64,000 nt of DNA. Origin: Janibacter sp. HTCC2649. Its GTDB lineage: Bacteria > Actinomycetota > Actinomycetes > Actinomycetales > Dermatophilaceae. Shown piece after piece: positions 36,333 to 44,694 of the stretch. The stretch lies in NCBI RefSeq assembly GCF_000152705.1, contig NZ_CH672413.1:4027254-4091253 (forward strand), read 5' to 3'. The translations under genes and the position numbers were made by a program. The notes beneath the pieces are model-generated. The model made no database searches, was not told the DNA's origin, and saw only the letters and a program-made list of their open reading frames with translations. Position 1 is the first letter of the stretch, and every line of letters starts with the position of its first letter.

Positions 36333-37118
36333 ATGCCCCCCGCAAGCCGTTCCCGCAAACCGAGTCTGCGCGTCGAGCGCGCCCTCCAGCGCGACGGCTA
36401 CCGCCTGCTCGCAGGGATGGACGAGGTGGGCCGCGGGGCGCTCGCCGGGCCGGTGTCGGTCGGCGTCGTCGTCATCGACGAGACCTGCCGCTCGGCACCA
36501 CAGGGAGTGCGCGACTCGAAGCTGCTCCAGCCGAGCGCACGAGAGCTCATGGTGCCGCGGATCCGACGCTGGGCGTTCGCCCATGCCGTGGGCCACGCGT
36601 CGCCGGCCGAGATCGACGAGGTGGGGATCATCGCCGCACTGCGGCTCGCGGGGCGTCGTGCCCTGGCGTCGCTCGACGTCGTGCCCGACCTCGTCATCCT
36701 CGACGGCAACCACGACTGGCTCACCGCCCCGGACGAGGTGGGGCTGCTCGCCTTCACCTCTGACGACGTCCACACTCCGCCGGTCACGACGATGATCAAG
36801 GCCGACATGAAGTGCTCCTCGGTGGCGTCCGCCAGCGTCCTCGCCAAGGTCGAGCGCGACCGGATGATGGTCGACCTCGCACCGGACCACGCGGCATACC
36901 GGTGGGAACTCAACAAGGGATACGCGGCGCCGGAACACATGGACGCCCTCCGCGAGCACGGGCCGACCGAGTTGCACCGACGCTCGTGGAGACTGCCGGG
37001 GACGATGGACGATGATGGAGTCTTCGCCGAGCCGGAACCCGTCGCGGTGAGCGCACCACCCCTGGTGTCGGCGACCGCCGGCCCACACGAAGACGGAGCT
37101 GGGACGCATGAGCGCTGA
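36333..37118 (+). CDS. rnhB: Ribonuclease HII
   Basis: 261 residues. The active-site DEG-type motif is GMDEVGRGALAGPV (Asp30, Glu31), with ILDGNHDW supplying Asp124 and KADMKCSSVASASVLAKVERDRMM the rest of the site. It removes ribonucleotides and RNA primers from DNA. A non-conserved acidic tail of about 45 residues follows the domain. I start at ATG 36333; longer frames run into the lepB gene. It overlaps the DUF2469 gene by 11 bp. Confidence 0.93.
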   Translation: MPPASRSRKPSLRVERALQRDGYRLLAGMDEVGRGALAGPVSVGVVVIDETCRSAPQGVRDSKLLQPSARELMVPRIRRWAFAHAVGHASPAEIDEVGIIAALRLAGRRALASLDVVPDLVILDGNHDWLTAPDEVGLLAFTSDDVHTPPVTTMIKADMKCSSVASASVLAKVERDRMMVDLAPDHAAYRWELNKGYAAPEHMDALREHGPTELHRRSWRLPGTMDDDGVFAEPEPVAVSAPPLVSATAGPHEDGAGTHER

Positions 37119-37422
37119 GGACCTCGAGAAGTACGAGAGCGAGATGGAGCTGTCGCTCTATCGCGAGTACCGCGACGTCGTCGGCCTCTTCTCCCACGTC
37201 GTCGAGACCGAGCGACGCTTCTACCTGTGCAACTCCGTCGACGTGAAGGTCCGTAGCGACGGCGGCGAGGTCTTCTTCGACGTGACCATGCAGGACGCCT
37301 GGGTCTGGGACATCTACCGGCCCGCGCGCTTCGCCAAGCAGGTGCGCGTCGTGACGTTCAAGGACGTCAACGTCGAGGAGCTCGCGAAGTCCGAGCTCGA
37401 GCTCCCCAAGGGCGATTTCTGA
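37108..37422 (+). CDS. DUF2469 family protein
   Basis: A 104-residue acidic protein (MSAEDLEKYESEMELSLYREYRDV ... DAWVWDIYRPARFAKQVRVVTFKDVNVEEL). This DUF2469 family is restricted to Actinobacteria and almost always lies between rnhB and yraN, as here. Function is unknown. The start overlaps the rnhB stop by 11 bp. Confidence 0.93.
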   Translation: MSAEDLEKYESEMELSLYREYRDVVGLFSHVVETERRFYLCNSVDVKVRSDGGEVFFDVTMQDAWVWDIYRPARFAKQVRVVTFKDVNVEELAKSELELPKGDF

Positions 37423-37440
37423 GCCGCTGAGCACGCTCGC

Positions 37441-37478
37441 TCATCCACAGGTGACCGATCCTCACCGCGTCGTCCACA
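37441..37478. other. Paired DnaA-box-like TCCACAG sites
   Basis: TCATCCACA (37441-37449) and TCGTCCACA (37470-37478) each differ by one base from the TTRTCCACA DnaA box and lie 29 bp apart, in the same orientation, in the gap between DUF2469 and yraN. They could bind DnaA, but this locus is not an origin by gene context. Confidence 0.3.
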
Positions 37479-37531
37479 GATCTCGCTGAGGCCGTGGCGC
37501 CGACCCTGCCGTCACACGGACGCTGCTCCGC

Positions 37532-37891
37532 ATGGACGGACACGTGGACCTGGGCAAGTACGGCGAGGATCTCGCGGCGCGATATCTGCGAGAGCGCGGC
37601 ATGCAGATCATCGAGCGCAACTGGCGATGTGCCGAGGGCGAGATCGATGTGGTGGCGCTCGACGGGGACTGTCTCGTCGTCTGTGAGGTCAAGACGCGGC
37701 GCGGCACCGGAGTGGGGGACCCGCTCGAGGCGGTGACGTGGGAGAAGGCGCGGCGGCTGCGGCGCCTTGCTGCGGCCTACCTGCGGTCGCGGCCCGGTGC
37801 CGTGCCAGAGGTGCGCATAGATGTCATCGGCATCCTCGCGGAGCGCGGCCGTCGACCCGTCGTGCGGCATGTCGTGGCGGTGGGTGCGTGA
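37532..37891 (+). CDS. YraN family nuclease-fold protein (UPF0102)
   Basis: A 119-residue protein of the restriction-endonuclease-like fold. GEIDVVALDGDCLVVCEVKTR shows the Asp...Glu-x-Lys active site. The family is often found next to dprA and comM and is thought to act on DNA, though its substrate is unproven. ATG 37532 gives the usual DLGKYGEDLAARYL opening. Its stop overlaps the comM start (GTGA). Confidence 0.9.
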   Translation: MDGHVDLGKYGEDLAARYLRERGMQIIERNWRCAEGEIDVVALDGDCLVVCEVKTRRGTGVGDPLEAVTWEKARRLRRLAAAYLRSRPGAVPEVRIDVIGILAERGRRPVVRHVVAVGA

Positions 37892-39432
37892 GCGCCAAGC
37901 TGGGCCGCACGCTCTGCGTGGCCCTCACCGGACTCAACGGTCGCCTCGTCGACGTCGAGGCGCACATCTCGTCGCAGCTCCCGAACTTCAGCGTCACCGG
38001 ACTGCCCGACAAGGCGTGCGGGCAAGCACCCGACCGAGTACGTTCGGCGGCCGCCACGAGTGGCTTCCCGCTGCCGCCACAGCGCATCACGGTCAACCTG
38101 TCGCCAGCCTCCATCCCCAAGCAGGGCACCGGCTTTGACATTGCCATCGCCTTGGCGGTGCTGGCGGCAGCGGGGGTGGTGGAGGCGCGGCGCATCTCCC
38201 GCGTGGTCCACCTCGGAGAGCTCGGCCTCGATGGTCGGGTGCGCGGAGTGCGCGGGGTCCTGCCGGCAGTGCTCGCAGCGGTCCGGGCGGGCGTCACGCA
38301 CGTTGTCGTCCCGCCCGAGAACGTCGCTGAGGCGCAGCTCGTCGACGGGGTCACCGTGCACTGCGCGCCCACCCTCGCGACGTTGGTGCATTGGTATGCC
38401 GTCCGCGGCGGTGTCGACCCGCTGCCGGTTGCCGGGCCGGTCGACGAGGAGCTCGAGGAGGCGCACCGTCACGGCGACCTCGCGGACGTGTTGGGACAGC
38501 CCGAGGCTCGGCTGGCGGTCGAGCTCGCCGCCGTCGGCGGCCACCATCTCTTGATGAACGGCCCTCCCGGGGTTGGCAAGACGATGCTCGCGGAGCGGCT
38601 CGTGACGATCCTGCCGCCGCTGTCGCGGGAGCAGGCGCTCCAGACCCACGCCATCCGCTCGCTCACCGGCGACGAGATCCGGGCCAGCGAGCTCGACCTC
38701 ACGCCGCCGTTCGTCGCGCCGCACCACAGCGCGTCGATGGCCTCGATCACCGGTGGCGGTTCGGGCGTCGTGCTTCCGGGCGCGATCTCGCGGGCGCACT
38801 GCGGTGTGCTCTTCCTCGATGAGGCCGGCGAGTTCAAGACCTCGGTCCTGCAGCAGCTGCGGCAGCCGCTCGAGTCCGGTGAGGTGACGATCGCCCGGGC
38901 CAAGCAGCTCGTCCGCTATCCGGCGCGGTTCCAGCTCGTCCTGGCCACGAACCCCTGCCCGTGTGGGCGGGCGTGGGGCAAGGGGATCGACTGCGTGTGC
39001 AGTGCGGTGGAGCTGCGGTCCTACCAGGCCAAGCTCTCGGGGCCCCTCATCGACCGCGTCGACATCCAGGTCGTGGTGCCGCCGGTCTCCCGCGCCGCCT
39101 TCGGCGATGAGGAGGGCGAGACGAGCGCCGTTGTCCTCGAGCGGGTCCTCCAGGCCCGCGGTGCCCAGCAGGAACGGTGGGCTCGGCAGGGATGGGTGAT
39201 CAATGCCCGAGTGCCCGGTCATGCTCTGCGTCGGCCACCGTGGCGACTGTCGGGGCACGCGACGGCGCCCATCGACCGGGCGCTCGACCTGGGGCAACTG
39301 ACCCTGCGCGGCTACGACCGCACTGTGCGGCTGGCATGGTCCGCCGCTGACCTGGCCGGGCGCACCTCGCCCACGGCGGAGGATGTCGGTCTGGCGTTCA
39401 CCCTGCGCAGCCAGGGGAGGGCGGCGGCATGA
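37888..39432 (+). CDS. comM: YifB/ComM Mg-chelatase-like AAA+ ATPase
   Basis: 514 residues. The N-terminal lon-protease-like domain runs from VALTGLNGRLVDVEAHISSQL. The AAA+ domain has Walker A GPPGVGKTM (about 226-234), Walker B GVLFLDEAGEF and NPCPCGRAWGKGIDCVC, a cysteine-rich segment typical of the family. ComM is a branch-migration helicase that helps integrate foreign DNA during natural transformation in Vibrio. GTG 37888 overlaps the yraN stop; it overlaps dprA by ATGA. Together with dprA this forms a DNA-processing operon. Confidence 0.93.
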   Translation: MSAKLGRTLCVALTGLNGRLVDVEAHISSQLPNFSVTGLPDKACGQAPDRVRSAAATSGFPLPPQRITVNLSPASIPKQGTGFDIAIALAVLAAAGVVEARRISRVVHLGELGLDGRVRGVRGVLPAVLAAVRAGVTHVVVPPENVAEAQLVDGVTVHCAPTLATLVHWYAVRGGVDPLPVAGPVDEELEEAHRHGDLADVLGQPEARLAVELAAVGGHHLLMNGPPGVGKTMLAERLVTILPPLSREQALQTHAIRSLTGDEIRASELDLTPPFVAPHHSASMASITGGGSGVVLPGAISRAHCGVLFLDEAGEFKTSVLQQLRQPLESGEVTIARAKQLVRYPARFQLVLATNPCPCGRAWGKGIDCVCSAVELRSYQAKLSGPLIDRVDIQVVVPPVSRAAFGDEEGETSAVVLERVLQARGAQQERWARQGWVINARVPGHALRRPPWRLSGHATAPIDRALDLGQLTLRGYDRTVRLAWSAADLAGRTSPTAEDVGLAFTLRSQGRAAA

Positions 39433-40601
39433 GCGTGTCCAGGATCCGGGAGGTTCGCGGTGGCAGTGCCGGTGACGGTGCCGGTGGCGTTCCAGGTGGT
39501 GCCGCGTTGGTCAGCGAGCGGTGGGCCCGCATGGCCTGGAGTCGCATCGTCGAACCCGAGACGGTCTCGGTGCGCGACTGGATCGCTGAGCACGGCGCGG
39601 TGGAGTCGATGCAGCGACTGCTCGCCGGATCGCTGGTGCGGGACGGCCGTTATGACCAGCGCATCGCAGCTCTGGACCTCGACCAGGCTCGACGAGCCCT
39701 CGACCGTCTGCAGGTCAGGGTCGTCATCCCCGGCGACGACGAGTGGCCCCTCGGGCTCGACGAGCTCAAGGTTCCCCCGCTCTGCATCTACGCCCGCGGG
39801 CTGTGTGAGCTGTCGATCACCGACGGCAGCGTGGCCATTGTGGGATCGAGGGCGGCAACGCACTACGGACTGAATGTCGCGGCCGACCTCGGTGAGGGCC
39901 TGGCCCAGCGGGGCGTGACTGTCGTGTCCGGAGCCGCGTTCGGCATTGACGCGGCCGCCCACCGGGGTGCGCTCGCTGGGGGTGGGCCGACGATCGCCGT
40001 CCTGGCCCGCGGCCTGGACCGTGCCTATCCGCAGGCCCATGAAGGCCTTCTGCGCGAGATCGCGGACATCGGCGTCGTGGTGAGCGAGCTCCCACTGGGC
40101 TGGGCGCCGTACAGGGCGCGGTTCATCGCGCGCAACCGGCTCATCGCCGCGATGAGCGTGGGGACGGTGGTCGTCGAGGCCGGGCTCCGCTCGGGGTCCC
40201 TCAACACGGCGAAGTACGCCCGATCCCTCGTCCGGCACGTTGCCGCCGTCCCGGGACCGGTGACCTCCGTGCAGTCCGCCGGGTGCCACAAACTCCTGCG
40301 AGAGACCGAGGCGACCCTCGTGACCGACGCTGCGGAGGTGCTGGACGTCATGGGCCGACTCAGCCTCGATGCCGTCGGTCTCGCGCGGGCCCCGGTGACG
40401 CCCGAGTCCGAGCTGGATCCCGTGGCGCTCGGAGTGTGGTCTGCGGTGCCGGTGCGGAACCCGGCCGACCTGGCCGAGCTGCAGCGGCTCACCGCTCTCG
40501 ACCCGACAACCCTGCTCAGCGCCCTCGGAAGGCTCACCATGCTCGGGCTGGTCGTGCGGGTGGGGGAGCGATGGCGCAAGGTCCCGGCGGCACGCAGGTA
40601 G
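39429..40601 (+). CDS. dprA: DNA-processing protein DprA
   Basis: 390 residues. The Rossmann domain carries AIVGSRAATHYGLNVAADLG, TVVSGAAFGIDAAAHRGAL, AVLARGLDRAYPQAHEGLL, ARNRLIAAMS and VEAGLRSGSLNTAKYA, all DprA signatures. A C-terminal winged-helix-like part follows. DprA loads RecA on incoming single-stranded DNA during transformation, and is also kept in species with no known competence. The start overlaps the comM stop (ATGA). Confidence 0.95.
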   Translation: MSVSRIREVRGGSAGDGAGGVPGGAALVSERWARMAWSRIVEPETVSVRDWIAEHGAVESMQRLLAGSLVRDGRYDQRIAALDLDQARRALDRLQVRVVIPGDDEWPLGLDELKVPPLCIYARGLCELSITDGSVAIVGSRAATHYGLNVAADLGEGLAQRGVTVVSGAAFGIDAAAHRGALAGGGPTIAVLARGLDRAYPQAHEGLLREIADIGVVVSELPLGWAPYRARFIARNRLIAAMSVGTVVVEAGLRSGSLNTAKYARSLVRHVAAVPGPVTSVQSAGCHKLLRETEATLVTDAAEVLDVMGRLSLDAVGLARAPVTPESELDPVALGVWSAVPVRNPADLAELQRLTALDPTTLLSALGRLTMLGLVVRVGERWRKVPAARR

Positions 40602-40658
40602 GCGGACCCGCCGCCGGGGTGGTTGATCGTTCAGCGTGGTGATGAGACCGTGCAGGGT

Positions 40659-41600
40659 GTGAGTGCCTCCCGGCCTGCCGTGATCGACGCCTTCGAGCGT
40701 CATCTGCGGCTGGAGCGGAGCAGATCGCCGCACACCGTCCGCGCCTATCTCGCGGACCTGCGGGACTTCCTCGCCCACGTGGACGGTGAGGGTGCCAACG
40801 AGGGCGGGACGCCACGGGCCCCACAGACCGCGCTGCAGGACATTCGGCTGGCCGACCTGAGGGCGTGGCTGGGTGTGCTGGCTGCGGCTGGCGCGGCCCG
40901 CTCGAGTGTGGCCCGGCGATCGGCTTCCCTGCGGACGTTCTTCGGTTGGGCGACTCGACAGGGCCACGTCGATGTCGATCCCTCGCTTCGTCTCGTGGCA
41001 CCCAAGCGGCACCGCACCCTCCCGCCCGTTCTCGCCAAGGATGACGCTGCCGGGCTTCTCGACGTCGCGGCCGTGGCGGCTGATGACAACGACCCGGTGC
41101 ACGTGCGCAACCGCGCGGTCCTCGAACTGCTCTACGCGACAGGGGTCCGTGTCGGCGAGCTGACCGGCCTCGACATCGACGACGTGGACTTCCACTCCAA
41201 CGTCGTGCGCGTCATCGGCAAGGGGGACAAGGAGCGGCGCGTGCCCTTCGGCGGCCCGGCCAGAAGTGCCCTCGCGAAGTGGCTGGACGTGGGTCGACCA
41301 CGACTCGTCGTGGACGGAAGTGGCCCAGGTCTCTTCCTTGGACAGCGGGGAAGGCGCATCGACCCCCGACAAGTGCGTACCCTCGTCCACGACATGTTGA
41401 CCCACGTGCCTGATGCGCCAGACCTTGGCCCACACGGACTCCGCCACAGTGCAGCGACGCACCTCCTCGAGGGAGGCGCCGATCTGCGCATGGTCCAGGA
41501 GCTCCTCGGACACGCGTCCCTCGCCACGACCCAGATCTATACGCATGTATCCATCGAACGACTTGCTGCCTCCTACGCCCAGGCCCATCCACGTGCCTAA
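40659..41600 (+). CDS. Tyrosine recombinase XerC-like
   Basis: 313 residues. The catalytic set is complete: Arg164 (ATGVRVGEL), His259 and Arg262 (HGLRHSAATHL), His285 (LGHASLATT) and Tyr294 (QIYTHVS). The N-terminal SAM-like domain (FERHLRLERSRSPHTVRAY) is of the XerC/D type. In this position after dprA it is normally the Xer protein that resolves chromosome dimers at dif. Starts at GTG 40650, GTG 40659 or TTG 40623 are possible; 40659 best matches family length. It overlaps the DUF3152 gene by 8 bp. Confidence 0.9.
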   Translation: MSASRPAVIDAFERHLRLERSRSPHTVRAYLADLRDFLAHVDGEGANEGGTPRAPQTALQDIRLADLRAWLGVLAAAGAARSSVARRSASLRTFFGWATRQGHVDVDPSLRLVAPKRHRTLPPVLAKDDAAGLLDVAAVAADDNDPVHVRNRAVLELLYATGVRVGELTGLDIDDVDFHSNVVRVIGKGDKERRVPFGGPARSALAKWLDVGRPRLVVDGSGPGLFLGQRGRRIDPRQVRTLVHDMLTHVPDAPDLGPHGLRHSAATHLLEGGADLRMVQELLGHASLATTQIYTHVSIERLAASYAQAHPRA

Positions 41601-42813
41601 CGACCTCGGACTCCCCGATTGGGTGAGTGAGCCCCGCTCGTCCCTCGCGGGGGAAGACACCGCTCCGCCCGCGCGCCGGGCCGACCGTCGGCGCACCGAA
41701 CGTGACCAGCACCGCGGTCATGAGCGCGGTCCCCGTCACGAGGCTTCGCAGGAGCGCTGGCGCCGCGACCGGCGAGAGCACCATCGCGCGGAGTCCGCCC
41801 GCGACCGCAGTGAACGACGGCCGGACCCCGAGGTCGAGAGCGCCTCACCGGTCGTCATCGGTGACTCGGCCTGGCTCACCCGCTCCGAACGTCGACGTCG
41901 CCTGGAGCGTGAGAACGCCCGCCGGGCGTCTGCCGCCCGCCCCAGTGTCGCTGCGTTCGAGATGGTTCCTCCGACTCCCGAGAATGAGACCGAGGCTGAG
42001 ACCAGGTCGCGTCGACGCGCGACCAGCCCCCGTCGACGGACGACCCGCGCCACGTTTGCGCGCCGCCGAGCCTTCGCCGCGCTGGCACTCACGACGACGC
42101 TCGTCGTCCTCCTGTGGTCGTTGTGGCCGAGTGCGACCTCGCCGGAGCGCCAGGCCGGGGACCTCACGGCAGCCGCCCTCAGTCAGAAGTCCGATCCGAT
42201 GCCAGCGGCCGAGGAGCTGCCGCCCGCTCCGGTCACCACGCCCGACCGTGGCACGAAGCCCGCGCCCGAGTCAGGCACCGGCAAACTCGACACCGTGGCG
42301 CTGCCCACCATCGCTGCTCCGGAGGTCAACCCCATGCGCACCGTGCGGGTTGGGCTTCAGGTCGAGCGCGGCGCCGGGGTCAACGCAGCCGAGGCCGCGA
42401 CGATCATCTCCACGACGCTCGGCGACGCACGCGGTTGGCAGACCCGGGACAAGGTCCGCTTCCGAGCCGTGTCGCCCGCCGCAGTGGCAGCAGGCAACGT
42501 CGACATCACGATCCTGCTGGCCAGCCCCGACCTCACCGACAAACTCTGCGCGCCCCTGCGAACCCAGGGCGAAGTGTCCTGCTTCAACATGCGCAAGGTC
42601 GTCCTCAACGTTCGGCGCTGGACCGAAGGAGTGCCGGGCTACAGCAAAGACCTCGCGGCCTACCGGCAGTACATGGTCAACCACGAGACCGGGCACGGGC
42701 TCTACCACGGCCACGTCGAGTGCCCCCGCAGGGGCGCCTTGGCCCCCGTCATGCTCCAGCAGAGCAAGGGCCTGGACGGGTGTCTTCAGAACCCGTGGCC
42801 GACCGTGGGCTGA
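41593..42813 (+). CDS. DUF3152 domain membrane protein, metallopeptidase-like
   Basis: 406 residues. A very basic, Arg-rich cytosolic part (to about residue 155) precedes one membrane helix (FAALALTTTLVVLLWSLWP). The exported part has VNHETGHGLYHGHVECP, a metal-binding HExxH-like site, plus VMLQQSKGLDGCL. This is the DUF3152 family, peptidase-like and common in Actinobacteria. The start is GTG 41593; upstream frame belongs to the recombinase gene. The 3' end overlaps the convergent M23 gene by 28 bp. Confidence 0.82.
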   Translation: MPNDLGLPDWVSEPRSSLAGEDTAPPARRADRRRTERDQHRGHERGPRHEASQERWRRDRREHHRAESARDRSERRPDPEVESASPVVIGDSAWLTRSERRRRLERENARRASAARPSVAAFEMVPPTPENETEAETRSRRRATSPRRRTTRATFARRRAFAALALTTTLVVLLWSLWPSATSPERQAGDLTAAALSQKSDPMPAAEELPPAPVTTPDRGTKPAPESGTGKLDTVALPTIAAPEVNPMRTVRVGLQVERGAGVNAAEAATIISTTLGDARGWQTRDKVRFRAVSPAAVAAGNVDITILLASPDLTDKLCAPLRTQGEVSCFNMRKVVLNVRRWTEGVPGYSKDLAAYRQYMVNHETGHGLYHGHVECPRRGALAPVMLQQSKGLDGCLQNPWPTVG

Positions 42814-43400
42814 CCATTCAGGGGCAACAGGATCACCGGACCCCCGCCCAGCAGCGGTCGTGGGTCGAGATAGCCCGAACCCACGAGCGCGCCGAGGTGC
42901 AGGCACGATCCGCCGCAGTGCGATCGGCCCACGACTGAGCCGATGACCTGCCCCTCGGATACCCGTGCGCCCGTGTCGACGGTGCCCCGAACGGGTTCGT
43001 AGGTGCTGCGCAGCCCCGAGTCATGCGTGACGCTGATCGTGCCGCGGCCGGCGATGACGCCGACGTGCGTCACGACTCCGGCCTCGACCGCGTGGACCTC
43101 CTGCCCCTGGCGCGCGGCCACGTCGATCCCTCGGTGCCCAGGTCCGTAGGTCGACGCCGGGGCCACGTAGGGCGCCAGCACCGCCGGTCGAGGGGTCAGC
43201 GGCCACGACCAGGTCCTTCGGAGCGCCTCGGGAGTGATCGTTCCCGCCGCGGCCGTGCGGGCACCCGCCACCCACGTCGCTGCCTTCACTGCAGGGGGAG
43301 GACCCGGTGGTTCCGCTGGCCCGACACCTGCGCCGGGCACGAGACCGCCCGAGGCGGTGAGGGCAAGGAGCAGGCGGCGAAGGGCGGAGGACGTCGACAT
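42786..43400 (-). CDS. M23-family peptidase-like protein with incomplete HxH motif
   Basis: A 204-residue secreted protein with a short N-terminal signal sequence. The zinc site begins with HxxxD (His89, Asp93 in GPGHRGIDVAA), but the distal HxH motif reads CLHLG (Cys166, His168), so one zinc ligand or catalytic His is missing. Such degenerate LytM proteins often regulate amidases rather than cut peptidoglycan. ATG 43400 is the natural start. It overlaps DUF3152 tail to tail. Confidence 0.85.
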   Translation of the reverse strand: MSTSSALRRLLLALTASGGLVPGAGVGPAEPPGPPPAVKAATWVAGARTAAAGTITPEALRRTWSWPLTPRPAVLAPYVAPASTYGPGHRGIDVAARQGQEVHAVEAGVVTHVGVIAGRGTISVTHDSGLRSTYEPVRGTVDTGARVSEGQVIGSVVGRSHCGGSCLHLGALVGSGYLDPRPLLGGGPVILLPLNGQPTVGHGF

Positions 43401-43451
43401 GACTCGACCCTGCGACCCCGGCCGGCGCCGCCGCCATGCCCCAACCCCGTT

Positions 43452-43490
43452 CTGTGGACAGGCGATGCGGGATCCGTCGCCTGTGGACAG
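43452..43490. repeat. Direct repeat CTGTGGACAG, 29 bp apart
   Basis: CTGTGGACAG occurs at 43452-43461 and again at 43481-43490, just upstream of the M23 gene and before the aminotransferase 3' end. The reverse strand reads CTGTCCACAG, close to a DnaA box. The same TCCACAG core with the same 29-bp spacing appears at 37441-37478. Confidence 0.4.
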
Positions 43491-44651
43491 TCAGGAGCGG
43501 AGAGCGGACAACCTCTGCGTGGCCTCGCGCAGCACATCATCGCGTTTGCAGAAGGCGAACCTCACGAGCGTGCGCGCAGCGTCGACGTCGTCGTGGAAGA
43601 CCGACACCGGCACACCTGCCACCCCGGCGCGCACCGGCAGCTCCCGGCAGAACGTCAACGCATCGGTCGCGCCCAACGGCGCCGCGTCGGCGATGACGAA
43701 GTACGTCCCGCCCGGAACGGACACATCGAGGCCGATGCCACGAAGAGCCGAGACCAACAGGTCACGCTTGGCCTCCATGGAACGCGAGAGGCCGGCATAC
43801 ACCTCGTCTCCCAGACCCAGCCCGAGCGCAACCGCAGGTTGGAACGGGCCCGAACCCACGTAGGTCAAGAACTGCTTGACCGTCCGCACGGCAGCGATGG
43901 CCTCCGCCGGTCCGCTCACCCAGCCGACCTTCCAACCGGTGACCGAGAAGGTCTTGCCCGCCGACGAGATGGTCAGAGTCCTCTGCGCCATGCCCGGCAG
44001 GGTCGCGACCGGGACGTGCTCCAACCCGTCGAAGACGAGGTGCTCGTAGACCTCGTCGGTGACGACCCACGCGTCGTACTCCCGGGCCAACGAGCAGATC
44101 AGCTCCAGCTCGGCGCGGGTGAAGACCTTGCCCGTCGGGTTGTGCGGCGTGTTGAGCAGCACGAGCCGGGTCCTCGAGGAGAACGCCGCCCGCAGGGACT
44201 CCTCGTCGACGGCGAAGTCGGGGAAACGCAACACCGACGTCCGCCGCACCGCACCCGCCAAGGCGATGGAGGCGGCATACGAGTCATAGAACGGTTCGAA
44301 GGTGACGACCTCGTCGCCCGGTTCGCACAGCGCGAGGATGGTCGCGGCGATGGCCTCGGTGGCGCCGACGGTCACGAGCACCTGGGAGCGTGCGTCGAGC
44401 TCGAGACCGTAGAAACGCCTCTGGTGGGCGGCAATCGCGTCGAGCAGCTCGGGCACGCCGGGGCCTGGCGGGTACTGGTTGCGCCCGCTGTCGATGGCTG
44501 CCTTCGCCGCGTCGAGGATCTCCTGCGGCCCATCGGTGTCGGGGAAACCCTGGCCGAGGTTGAGGGCGCCGTGCTCGTTGGCCAGCCCTGTCATCTCCGC
44601 GAAGATCGTCGACCCGAAGCCCTGCATCCGTTGCACGAGAGGGGAACCCAT
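43491..44651 (-). CDS. Class I/II pyridoxal-phosphate aminotransferase
   Basis: 386 residues. The PLP lysine is Lys233 in SSAGKTFSVTGWKVGW, with NTPHNPTGKVF and DEVYEHLVFDG forming the cofactor site. The overall pattern matches the DapC/methionine-type aminotransferases of Actinobacteria (N-succinyldiaminopimelate or methionine/kynurenine), and the exact substrate is unclear. The start ATG has -10 TAGCCT ending 6 bp upstream (leaderless). It is divergent from the DNA alkylation gene with only 43 bp between start codons. Confidence 0.88.
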   Translation of the reverse strand: MGSPLVQRMQGFGSTIFAEMTGLANEHGALNLGQGFPDTDGPQEILDAAKAAIDSGRNQYPPGPGVPELLDAIAAHQRRFYGLELDARSQVLVTVGATEAIAATILALCEPGDEVVTFEPFYDSYAASIALAGAVRRTSVLRFPDFAVDEESLRAAFSSRTRLVLLNTPHNPTGKVFTRAELELICSLAREYDAWVVTDEVYEHLVFDGLEHVPVATLPGMAQRTLTISSAGKTFSVTGWKVGWVSGPAEAIAAVRTVKQFLTYVGSGPFQPAVALGLGLGDEVYAGLSRSMEAKRDLLVSALRGIGLDVSVPGGTYFVIADAAPLGATDALTFCRELPVRAGVAGVPVSVFHDDVDAARTLVRFAFCKRDDVLREATQRLSALRS

Positions 44652-44694
44652 GTTCGCAGGCTACGCGTCAGTGCCCGGGCCTAGGCTCGACGAC

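Noticed and set aside
37441..37478. Replication origin
   Set aside because: Two DnaA-like boxes with mismatches, but no dnaA/dnaN, no AT-rich unwinding element and no larger box cluster.
39312..41696. Minus-strand frame of 794 codons across dprA and the recombinase gene
   Set aside because: It crosses two well-supported genes on the other strand; no recognisable protein.
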